Source: Nocardioides alkalitolerans (GTDB lineage: Bacteria > Actinomycetota > Actinomycetes > Propionibacteriales > Nocardioidaceae). Taken from it: a stretch of DNA of 64,000 nucleotides. This document shows, one piece after another, positions 25,301 through 33,165 of the stretch (positions are counted from its first letter, which is position 1; every line of letters starts with the position of its first letter). The DNA lies in contig CP116227.1 of NCBI GenBank assembly GCA_038184435.1, positions 248,001 through 312,000 of the forward strand, in the 5' to 3' direction. The translations under genes and the position numbers were made by a program. The notes beneath the pieces were generated by a model. That model did no database searches and was not told the DNA's origin. It saw only the letters and a program-made list of their open reading frames with translations.

Positions 25301-26779
25301 GTGAAGAGCGCCGTCGAGTCCTTGAGCCCCACCCGGGCCAAGCTCACCGTTGAGGTGCCCTTCGACGAGCTCAAGCCGAGCCTCGACAAGGCGTACAAGA
25401 CCATCGCCCAGCAGATCAACGTCCCCGGCTTCCGCCGCGGCAAGGTCCCGCCGGCCGTCATCGACCGCCAGGTCGGCCGCGGCGCGGTCCTCGACCAGGC
25501 GATCAACGAGGCGCTGCCGAAGGTGTACGTCGAGGCCCTGCGTGAGAACTCGCTCGAGCCCCTGGCCCAGCCCGAGATCGAGGTGACGCGGCTCGAGGAC
25601 AAGGAGCTGCTCGAGTTCACCGCCGAGGTCGACGTCAAGCCGGAGATCGAGCTGCCGGACTACGACGGCCTCGAGGCCGAGGTCGAGGACCTGACGGTCA
25701 CCGACGAGGACGTCGAGGACCAGCTCAACAACCTCCGCGAGCGCTTCGGCACCCTCGCCGACGTCGAGCGCCCCGCCGCCGACGGCGACTTCGTCTCCAT
25801 CGACCTCGTGGCCACCAAGGACGGCGAGGTCGTCCCCGGTGCCGAGGTCGCGGGCATGTCCTACCAGGTCGGTCGCGGCGGCATGCTCGACGGCCTCGAC
25901 GAGGCCCTCACCGGCCTGTCCGCCGGCGAGTCGGCCGAGTTCACGTCGCAGCTGGTCGGTGGCGACCTCGTCGGCGAGGACGTCGCCGTCAAGGTCACCG
26001 TCAACGGCGTGCAGGAGCAGGAGCTCCCCGAGCTCGACGACGACTTCGCGCAGACCGCGTCGGAGTTCGACACCGTCGAGGAGCTGCGGGAGGACGTGCG
26101 CGCGCGCCTCACCCGCGGCAAGCGGCTCGAGCAGGCGACCGAGGCCCGCGACGCGGTGCTCGAGGCGCTGCTCGAGAAGGTCTCCGTCCCGCTGCCCGAG
26201 ACGATGGTCACCGACGAGCTCAACGCCCGTCGCGAGGGCGTCGAGCAGCAGCTCGCCATGGCCGGCATCACGATGGACAAGTACCTCGAGGACGAGGGCC
26301 AGACCATCGAGGAGTTCGAGGCCGACCTCGAGCGCCGCGTGCGCGACGCCGTGGCCGCGCAGTTCCTCCTCGACGAGATCGCCAAGCGCGAGGAGCTGGG
26401 CGTCGAGCAGAACGACCTGAGCCAGCACATCGTGCGTCGCGCCCAGCAGTCCGGTCAGGACCCGCAGGAGTTCGCGAACCACATGTTCGAGCACAACCAC
26501 ATCCCCGAGCTCGTGCAGGAGATCCTGCGGGGCAAGGCGCTGGCGACGCTCGTCGAGTCGGCCGTCGTGACCGACGCGTCCGGCAACCACGTCGAGCTCA
26601 AGAACCTGCGCCCCGACGGCTCCATCGGCGAGCCCGAGGCGGAGTCGGCGGACGAGTCGGCGGACGAGTCGGCGGACGAGTCGGCGGACGAGTCGGCGGA
26701 GCCGGCCGAGGCCGAGCAGGCCGAGCAGACGGACGAGGCCCCCGAGGCCACGTCGGACGAGGCCGACGCGGCCAAGTGA
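25301..26779 (+). CDS. tig: Trigger factor (peptidyl-prolyl isomerase chaperone)
   Basis: 492 residues from GTG 25301 with GAGGAG upstream. The N-terminal ribosome-binding domain carries the signature GFRRGKVP. An FKBP-type PPIase domain (about 155-240) and the helical C-terminal chaperone domain follow. It binds the ribosomal L23 exit site and shields nascent chains. It ends in an unusual acidic tail in which ADES repeats five times, encoded by a 12-bp tandem repeat. Upstream of clp genes in many genomes, but here the clp genes are about 18 kb away. Confidence 0.96.
   Translation: MKSAVESLSPTRAKLTVEVPFDELKPSLDKAYKTIAQQINVPGFRRGKVPPAVIDRQVGRGAVLDQAINEALPKVYVEALRENSLEPLAQPEIEVTRLEDKELLEFTAEVDVKPEIELPDYDGLEAEVEDLTVTDEDVEDQLNNLRERFGTLADVERPAADGDFVSIDLVATKDGEVVPGAEVAGMSYQVGRGGMLDGLDEALTGLSAGESAEFTSQLVGGDLVGEDVAVKVTVNGVQEQELPELDDDFAQTASEFDTVEELREDVRARLTRGKRLEQATEARDAVLEALLEKVSVPLPETMVTDELNARREGVEQQLAMAGITMDKYLEDEGQTIEEFEADLERRVRDAVAAQFLLDEIAKREELGVEQNDLSQHIVRRAQQSGQDPQEFANHMFEHNHIPELVQEILRGKALATLVESAVVTDASGNHVELKNLRPDGSIGEPEAESADESADESADESADESAEPAEAEQAEQTDEAPEATSDEADAAK
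26642..26700 (+). repeat. 12-bp tandem repeat inside tig
   Basis: GAGTCGGCGGAC occurs four times in full plus an 11-bp fifth copy. Being a multiple of three, it adds the acidic ESAD tetrapeptide per unit and could vary in number between strains without breaking the frame. Confidence 0.9.
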
Positions 26780-26821
26780 GCCGACACTCCGAGATGAGCT
26801 GAATTCCGGCGGGGGACACGG

Positions 26822-28687
26822 ATGACGCGCGAGCGGGCGGGCGACAGCACCGATGGTGCCTGGCGCCCGCCCGCTGCTGCGTCCGAGCCCGTCGAGGCCC
26901 GTCGTGAGCCGGAGGACATCCCGGGCTACGTCGAGCTGACCGAGGTGGGGCGCGGCGGCGACTCCGTCGTCTACCGGGCCCGCCAGGTCAGCCCGCACCG
27001 GGTCGTCGCCATCAAGGTGCTCCGCACCGACGACGACGGCCGCGTCGCCCGCTTCCGGCGCGAGGTCGACATCACGATCGAGCTCGGGCGCCAACACCCC
27101 CACATCGTCAACCTCCTCGACGTCGGCACCACGGGGGCGGGCCGCCCGTTCCTGGTGATGGACTTCGTCGAGGCCGGCACCGTTCACGATCGGCTGCGCC
27201 AGCAGGGGCCGCTGCCGGTGCACGAGGTGCTCGAGATCGGCTACGTGCTGGCCGACGCCCTCGCGTTCGCCCACGAGCGCGGCGTGCTGCACCGCGACGT
27301 GAAGCCGCAGAACGTGCTGGTGCTGCCCACCACGTGGGTGCTCGCCGACTTCGGCATCGCGCGTCTCGCCGGCTCCGAGCACACCGCCTCCGTCGAGACG
27401 TTCACCTACCGCCACGCCGCGCCCCAGGTGCTCGACGGCGAGAAGCCGTCCCGCGCCGACGACCTCTGGTCCCTCGGCTCCACCCTCTTCACCCTCCTCG
27501 ACGGCCGGCCGCCCTTCGCCAGCGACGACCCCGACGAGGACTCGGCGCTCGCCTACATCCGCCGGGCCCGCACGGAGCCCCACCGCTCCCTGTCCGCCGA
27601 CGGAGCCGAGCGGGTCGCCGCGATCATCGACCGCTGCCTGCAGAAGGACCCCGCACAGCGCTGGCCCGACGCCGCCTCGCTGCGCGACGCGTTCGCCGCG
27701 CTCCGCACGAGCGCCTGGCTGCCCGGTGGGAGCCAGCCGGACGCCGCGGCCCCCGCGGCCCCCGATGCACCGCCCACCCCGGCGCCCACACAGGCGACCG
27801 GCCCGACGCCCGGCCAGTCCACGGCTCCCCGGCCGGCGCCGGCGTCACCACCGGCGCCCGCCATCGCGCCGGTCCCGGTGGAGGAGCCACCGTCGAGCCC
27901 GGCACCGGTCCCGGCACCGGTCCCGGCACCGGCCCCGGAAGCGGCCCCGGCAGCCAGCCCGGCACCCGGCGCCCGGGAGGACGCCTGGGCGCCTGGCGCC
28001 GACCCGGAACCGCTCGCCCTCTCGGTGCTCGCCCACGCACCGGTCCAGCACGAGCCGGACGCCGCCCCGACCGGCACGGGCGGGCTCGTGGCGGGCCGCC
28101 TGACCGGAGGCGCCGACGCAGCCGGCCCGCCGTCCGGCGCCGCGCCGCCGAGCGCCGCGCCTGCCGCTGACCCCGCCCCCGACCCGGCCCGACGGCGTCG
28201 CCGCAACCTGCTCGTGCTGCTGGCCGTGGTCGCGCTCCTCGTGGGGATGGGGCTGACGATCGTCGGCTCCGCTCTGCGGGGAGGCGACGAGCCGCGGGAG
28301 GCGTCGACGGCCGACGCGACGGAGACGGCGGGGGGCGGGGTGCCGACCGCGACCGAGACGCCCGCGGCCCCCGACCTCGAGCCGCGACCGAACCCCGACC
28401 TCGCCGTGCTCTTCACCGACATCGATGCGGTCGGTCTCGACATCGAGATGGCCTGGACCGACCCCAGCGAGGGGGAGGCGGAGTTCTACGTGGCGCAGAC
28501 CTCCGGCTCGGACGGCGCGGTCGTCGACTACAAGGCGGTGCTCCCGCCCGGCACCCGGCAGTACGTGCTGCCCGGCGCCCTCGCCGCCGGCGGTCGCCAG
28601 TGCTACGCGATCCTGCTGCGCATGCCGACCGGCGAGTTCGGCGTCTCCGACGTCCGCTGCATCACCGCACCCGCCGCCGACGAGTGA
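26822..28687 (+). CDS. Receptor-type Ser/Thr protein kinase
   Basis: 621 residues. The kinase domain is at about 35-300: Gly loop GRGGDSVVY, K65 in VAIK, catalytic HRDVKPQN (D159) and DFG at 176-178, so it should be active. The APE motif reads APQ (200-202). A Pro/Ala-rich linker (about 300-455), one transmembrane helix (about 459-485) and an extracellular domain of about 110 residues follow; no PASTA repeats are present. It converges on the transglutaminase gene with a 24-bp gap. In Bifidobacterium an equivalent kinase belongs to the PFNA cluster with fn3, AAA ATPase, duf58 and transglutaminase genes, all of which are adjacent here. Confidence 0.92.
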   Translation: MTRERAGDSTDGAWRPPAAASEPVEARREPEDIPGYVELTEVGRGGDSVVYRARQVSPHRVVAIKVLRTDDDGRVARFRREVDITIELGRQHPHIVNLLDVGTTGAGRPFLVMDFVEAGTVHDRLRQQGPLPVHEVLEIGYVLADALAFAHERGVLHRDVKPQNVLVLPTTWVLADFGIARLAGSEHTASVETFTYRHAAPQVLDGEKPSRADDLWSLGSTLFTLLDGRPPFASDDPDEDSALAYIRRARTEPHRSLSADGAERVAAIIDRCLQKDPAQRWPDAASLRDAFAALRTSAWLPGGSQPDAAAPAAPDAPPTPAPTQATGPTPGQSTAPRPAPASPPAPAIAPVPVEEPPSSPAPVPAPVPAPAPEAAPAASPAPGAREDAWAPGADPEPLALSVLAHAPVQHEPDAAPTGTGGLVAGRLTGGADAAGPPSGAAPPSAAPAADPAPDPARRRRRNLLVLLAVVALLVGMGLTIVGSALRGGDEPREASTADATETAGGGVPTATETPAAPDLEPRPNPDLAVLFTDIDAVGLDIEMAWTDPSEGEAEFYVAQTSGSDGAVVDYKAVLPPGTRQYVLPGALAAGGRQCYAILLRMPTGEFGVSDVRCITAPAADE

Positions 28688-28711
28688 CCGTCGACGGGTG
28701 ACCGTCGGCGC

Positions 28712-30892
28712 TCAGCGCCGGAAGACCCGGGGGTCGAACGCCCACGCCGGGCGTCGCCACCACGGCAGCGAGCGACGCAGACCGCGGCGTACGGCGCGGA
28801 GCGCGGCCCGCTCGGCCCCGTCGAGCCCACCGGACCCGGCGTCGCCGGTCGGCGCGAAGGCGGAGCGGTCCGCCGCGTGAGCGAGCGTGGTCGCCTCGGG
28901 CACGCCGTAGGCCATCGCCACGCGGTCGCCGACGCTGGGCGCGGGCTCCGCGGGCCGGGCGGGGGCACCGGCGAGCACGAGCCCGTCGAGCACCTCGGCC
29001 CAGGCGCCGCGGGGACCGCGGCGGCGGTGGGCCCACGACCGGACGGACCGGGCGAGGAGCAGGGCGAGCGGGAGCCCGACGAGCAGCGCGCCGCCGGCGG
29101 CGTACCAGACGCCGGGGGGCAGGCCGGAGCCCTCGTCGGGTCCGGGGCGCTCGTCGTCGAGGGGCCGGGCGTCGGGATCGGTCGGCGGGGTGACGGGCTC
29201 CTCGCTCGGCTGGGTCTCCTCGGGCGGTGCGGTGGGCCGCTCGCCCACGAGGCCGGGCTCCGGCGTGGGGTCGAAGGGCACCCAGCCGAGGTCGGTGAAG
29301 TAGACCTCCGGCCACGCGAGGGCGTGCTCGCCGCGCACGACGCGGGTGCCGTCGCCCTGCTCGTCGCCGGGGCGGAAGCCCACCACCACCCGGGTCGGCA
29401 GGCCGGTGTGGCGTGCCAGCAGGGCGAAGGCCGTCGCGAACTGCTCGGAGGTGCCCTCCTGGGCGCCGGACGTGCCGGGGGTCCCGAGCAGGAAGTCCTG
29501 GATCCGCCAGAGGGCGGAGCCGGAGATGGCGCGCTCGCTCAGGGTGCGCCGGCCGCGCACGGCGTTCTCGATGGCGAGGGCCCGCTGGTAGGGCTTCGTG
29601 GTGCCCTGGGCGACCTCCTGGGCGTAGACCCCGAGCTCGTACGGCAGGTCGGGGGTCTGGAGGTAGCGGTCGAGGGGGAGGTCGGCCGCGTCGGGCGCGT
29701 CGGGCGAGGGGACCCCGGCCTCGGGCAGCGCCGCCGGGTCGGGGGCGTCGACCTGGGCGGTGACCTCGTACTCGACCCCGGCGGTCCCCTCGGGGCGCAG
29801 GAGGGTGCCGGTGCGCGGGTCGACGAGCGCATCGGTGCCGGTGACGCCGGTCGGGTCGCCGGGCGAGGGCAGCCAGCTGCCACCGAGGTCGCTCACACGG
29901 ACGGCCGTCGTGAACCGGGCGCGCTGGTCGCCGAGCGGCATGACGTCCGTCGCCTCGATGCCCAGCGGTCCGTACTCCGTCGCCGCCCGCCACTGGGCCC
30001 CGTCGTAGTCGTCGAGCACGACCAGCCGCAGCGGCGCCACGTCGCCGGAGGTGGTGAAGAGCTCGACGTCGGGGTTGGCCGACCACGCGGCCAGCTGGGG
30101 GAGCGGGCTCGACGCCTGCGTCTGCAGCATCGGCGGGTCCACGACGGAGCGGGGGTCGAAGGGCTCCTGCGTCGGCACGAGGCTGGCGGAGGCGACGACG
30201 CCGACGGCGACGACGAGCAGCGGCCCGGCGATGACGGCCCGCCGCTTCCGGGGCTCGCCCGTCTCGTCGAGCAGCACCCAGCCGAGCACGGCGAGCACGA
30301 GCAGGAGCGCCGCGAGCAGGCCGATGCGGTCGCCCTCGCCGCGCGTCAGCAGCGCCCCCGCCGCGTAGAGCACGACCGCGCCCACCACCGGGGCCACGCG
30401 GGTCGGACGGTGGCTGCGCAGCGCCACGAGGAGCCCGACGACGCCGCTCAGCAGCACCGGCACGACGAGCAGGTCCGCGCGGAACGCCAGCGGCTGCGGC
30501 TCGGTGAGGAGCCGGGGCACGGCGTCGCCGACGGTGCCGACGAGCGTGGTGCCCGCCCCCGACGCCAGCACGTAGCCCACCAGCACGAGCAGCCCCGACA
30601 GCACCGACGCCGCCAGCCACCGCGGCACCCCGAGCCGCAGCACGAGGCTGAGGAGCACGAAGGGCAGCACGACCGCGCCGACGACCACGAGCGGCATGCG
30701 CCAGCCGCCCCACGCCGTCGCCAGCGACAGGGCGCCGGCGGCCGGGAGGCTGGCGGCCCACACGAGGGCCGCGGCAGCGGTACGGCGCGGCACCGCCGGC
30801 AGCGGCTCACCGGGCACCGTCGGACCGGTGCCGGTGCCGGTGCCGGTGCCGGAGCGGGCGCCGGTGCGGGGGGCCGCGGTCGTCGCGCTCAT
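28712..30892 (-). CDS. TgpA-like multi-pass membrane protein with transglutaminase-fold domain
   Basis: 726 residues. ATG 30892 lies in an ATGA overlap with the DUF58 gene. Seven or so hydrophobic helices (about 40-240, DUF3488-like) precede an extracellular transglutaminase-like domain (about 430-570), and a last membrane helix near 620 leads to a cytosolic tail. The nucleophile position reads GTSEQFATAF, with no Cys; the later GEHALAWPEVYF (His) and FDPTP (Asp) are present. It may therefore be a binding domain rather than an enzyme. A hexanucleotide repeat encodes Gly-Thr near residues 10-22. MoxR-DUF58-TgpA is a conserved trio whose biochemical role is unsettled. Confidence 0.88.
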   Translation of the reverse strand: MSATTAAPRTGARSGTGTGTGTGPTVPGEPLPAVPRRTAAAALVWAASLPAAGALSLATAWGGWRMPLVVVGAVVLPFVLLSLVLRLGVPRWLAASVLSGLLVLVGYVLASGAGTTLVGTVGDAVPRLLTEPQPLAFRADLLVVPVLLSGVVGLLVALRSHRPTRVAPVVGAVVLYAAGALLTRGEGDRIGLLAALLLVLAVLGWVLLDETGEPRKRRAVIAGPLLVVAVGVVASASLVPTQEPFDPRSVVDPPMLQTQASSPLPQLAAWSANPDVELFTTSGDVAPLRLVVLDDYDGAQWRAATEYGPLGIEATDVMPLGDQRARFTTAVRVSDLGGSWLPSPGDPTGVTGTDALVDPRTGTLLRPEGTAGVEYEVTAQVDAPDPAALPEAGVPSPDAPDAADLPLDRYLQTPDLPYELGVYAQEVAQGTTKPYQRALAIENAVRGRRTLSERAISGSALWRIQDFLLGTPGTSGAQEGTSEQFATAFALLARHTGLPTRVVVGFRPGDEQGDGTRVVRGEHALAWPEVYFTDLGWVPFDPTPEPGLVGERPTAPPEETQPSEEPVTPPTDPDARPLDDERPGPDEGSGLPPGVWYAAGGALLVGLPLALLLARSVRSWAHRRRGPRGAWAEVLDGLVLAGAPARPAEPAPSVGDRVAMAYGVPEATTLAHAADRSAFAPTGDAGSGGLDGAERAALRAVRRGLRRSLPWWRRPAWAFDPRVFRR

Positions 30893-32115
30893 CCGGCCAC
30901 CGCCTGGTCCCACTGCGCGGCCAGCCCGAGCGAGGAGCCGCCGCGCAGCACGAGGAGGTCGCCGTGCTGGCCCGAGGCGACGAGGGGGCGGGGGTCGAGC
31001 GAGAGCACGACCCGCCGGGCCGCGCCGCCGAGCAGCGGCGCCAGCTCGCGCTCCTCCGTGCCCGCGCCGGAGACGGCGACGACCACGTCGCTGTCGGCGA
31101 GGCCATGGGCACCGGGCGAGCCGGGCGAGCCGGGGGGATCGGCGTGCTCGCCGACGGTGCCGAGCTCGGCGAGGAGCAGCTCGATCTCGTCCCCGCCGGG
31201 GTGGGGCAGCCCGGACGGCGACGCCGGTACGTCGACGGCGTGGCGCCCGCTCGCCACGCGGAAGCGCAACGGGTGGCCGCCCGCCACCGCCACCCGGCAG
31301 AGGGCGGCGGCGAGCTCGACGGCGTCCTCGAACGGCTCGTCGGTGCCGCGCTGCACGTAGCTCGAGGCCCGGTCGTCGAGGAGCACCCCGACGTGGGGCT
31401 CGGCGGGGTCGGCGTCCTCGCGGACCATGAGCGTGCCCCAGCGGGCGCTGGTCGCCCAGTGCAGACGACGCAGGTCGTCGCCGGGCGTGTACTCGTGGAG
31501 GCCGACCAGGTCGGTGCCGCCCACGTCGACGGAGTCGGTCGACCCCGCGGCCGCGCGCCGCACGCCGCGGGCCATGTCGTGGAGGGGGATCCGCCGGGGC
31601 AGCACCCGCACGGTCTCCACCTCGCCGTGCTCGACGGCGTGGGTGGCGAGCCCGAGCAGGCCGTGCCGGCGCAGCACGAGGGGGCCGACGGGGACGAGGC
31701 CGCGTCGTACGGTCGGGATGTCGTGCTCGAGCTCCACCTCCTCGGCCTGGGGCACGTCGGGCAGGCGCACCGGGTGGAGCGTGCCGTCGACCAGGTCGGC
31801 GGCCTCGAGCCGCGCCAGGCCCCGGCGTCGGTGGCCGGCGAAGCGCAGCGTCGCCCGGCAGCGCTCGTGACGCACCACGACGGCGGGCTCGACCCGGCGC
31901 TGGAGGGCGACCCGGGCCGGTCGCAGCACGGCGACGAGCTCGACCACCACGAGCGCGAGCAGGCAGCTGCCGAGCCCGGCGGGCACCGGGTAGCGGGCGA
32001 GCAGGCCCAGCACGAGCAGCGCGACGCCGAGCGCGGCGACGCCGCGCCCGCGGGGCGTGGTGGCCCGCCAGGCGACGAGCGCCCGGGACGGCGCGTGAGC
32101 CCCCGTGGTGGTCAC
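30889..32115 (-). CDS. DUF58 domain protein
   Basis: 408 residues from GTG 32115. Two N-terminal membrane helices (about 25-65), then the DUF58 hallmark YTPGDDLRRLHWATSARW and a following von-Willebrand-A-like region (GVLLDDRASS). The family nearly always sits beside a MoxR ATPase and is thought to be its client or co-chaperone. It starts 4 nt after moxR and its stop overlaps the transglutaminase start, so all three are translated as one unit. Confidence 0.92.
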   Translation of the reverse strand: MTTTGAHAPSRALVAWRATTPRGRGVAALGVALLVLGLLARYPVPAGLGSCLLALVVVELVAVLRPARVALQRRVEPAVVVRHERCRATLRFAGHRRRGLARLEAADLVDGTLHPVRLPDVPQAEEVELEHDIPTVRRGLVPVGPLVLRRHGLLGLATHAVEHGEVETVRVLPRRIPLHDMARGVRRAAAGSTDSVDVGGTDLVGLHEYTPGDDLRRLHWATSARWGTLMVREDADPAEPHVGVLLDDRASSYVQRGTDEPFEDAVELAAALCRVAVAGGHPLRFRVASGRHAVDVPASPSGLPHPGGDEIELLLAELGTVGEHADPPGSPGSPGAHGLADSDVVVAVSGAGTEERELAPLLGGAARRVVLSLDPRPLVASGQHGDLLVLRGGSSLGLAAQWDQAVAG

Positions 32116-32119
32116 CGGA

Positions 32120-33121
32120 TCAGGACTGGTCGGGCTGCGGCGGGTGCACGGTGTCGAGCACCTCGTGCACCACGTCGACGGGGCGGTGGCCTGCCAGCAG
32201 CGCGTCGCGGGTGAGGACGGTGCGGTGGGCCAGGACGGGCTCGGCCAGGCGCTGGACGTCGTGGGGCACCACGTAGTGGCGGCCCTGCGACGCGGCGTAC
32301 ACCTGCAGGCAGCGCACGAGCGCCTTCAACCCGCGCGTCGAGGCGCCGAGGCGCACGCGGGGGTCGGTGCGGATCGCGACACCGATCTCGCGGACGTAGC
32401 GCAGCAGGGGATCGGCCACGTGGAGCATCGTCAGCCGCTCGGCCGCCGCCGCCACGACGCCCGGGGTCGAGACGACGGGCACGTCGTCGACCCGGCCCGC
32501 GTGGCTGCCCGGGCGGAGCACGTCGAGCTCGTGCTCGGCATCGGGGTAGCCCAGCGCGGTGCGCACCAGGAAGCGGTCGAGCTGGGCCTCCGGCAGGCGG
32601 TAGGTGCCGTCGAGGTCGACGGGGTTCTGGGTGGCGATCACGACGAACGGGTCCGGTACGGCGCGGGTCGACCCGTCGACGGTGACCGTCCGCTCCTCCA
32701 TGACCTCCAGCAGGGCGGACTGGGTCTTGGCCGCCGCGCGGTTGATCTCGTCGGCGAGCACGACGTGGGCGAACACCGGCCCGGGCCGGAAGCGCACCTC
32801 GCCGCTGCGCGGGTCGAAGACCGTCGTGCCCGTGACGTCGCTCGGCAGCAGGTCGGGGGTGAACTGCACCCGGCGCATCTCGCCGCCGAGGGCGCGGGCG
32901 ACGGCCCGCGCCAGGGTGGTCTTGCCGGTGCCCGGCACGTCCTCGAGCAGCACGTGGCCGCCCGCGATCGCCGCGACGAGCACGAGGTCCACCGTCGCCC
33001 GCTTGCCGTGCACGGCCACCTCCACGGCGTCCCCGAGCCGCTGGTGGAGCCGGCGGAACTCGGCGACGTCCGTCTCGGTGACGGGGCCGGAGGCGCGGGG
33101 GCTGTCGGCGATGGCGGTCAC
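32120..33121 (-). CDS. MoxR family AAA+ ATPase
   Basis: 333 residues from GTG 33121 (AGAGGA upstream). Walker A EDVPGTGKTTLA, Walker B VLADEINRAAAKTQ, sensor 1 VIATQNPVD and a C-terminal lid. MoxR ATPases act as chaperones that activate or assemble partner proteins, often VWA-domain or DUF58 proteins. The gene follows the fibronectin III gene after 44 nt and precedes DUF58 after 4 nt. It corresponds to the aaa-atp gene of the bifidobacterial PFNA cluster. Confidence 0.94.
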   Translation of the reverse strand: MTAIADSPRASGPVTETDVAEFRRLHQRLGDAVEVAVHGKRATVDLVLVAAIAGGHVLLEDVPGTGKTTLARAVARALGGEMRRVQFTPDLLPSDVTGTTVFDPRSGEVRFRPGPVFAHVVLADEINRAAAKTQSALLEVMEERTVTVDGSTRAVPDPFVVIATQNPVDLDGTYRLPEAQLDRFLVRTALGYPDAEHELDVLRPGSHAGRVDDVPVVSTPGVVAAAAERLTMLHVADPLLRYVREIGVAIRTDPRVRLGASTRGLKALVRCLQVYAASQGRHYVVPHDVQRLAEPVLAHRTVLTRDALLAGHRPVDVVHEVLDTVHPPQPDQS

Positions 33122-33165
33122 GGAGGTCCTCTCGGGGGGAACGGTGGTCGCTGTCGGGGTGGGTG

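Noticed and set aside
23828..28687. Phosphatase and kinase as one signalling operon
   Set aside because: tRNA genes and tig lie between them, each with separate expression signals. A functional link is possible but not shown.
28712..30892. Active transglutaminase
   Set aside because: The nucleophilic Cys position is not Cys. The fold call is kept but not the activity.
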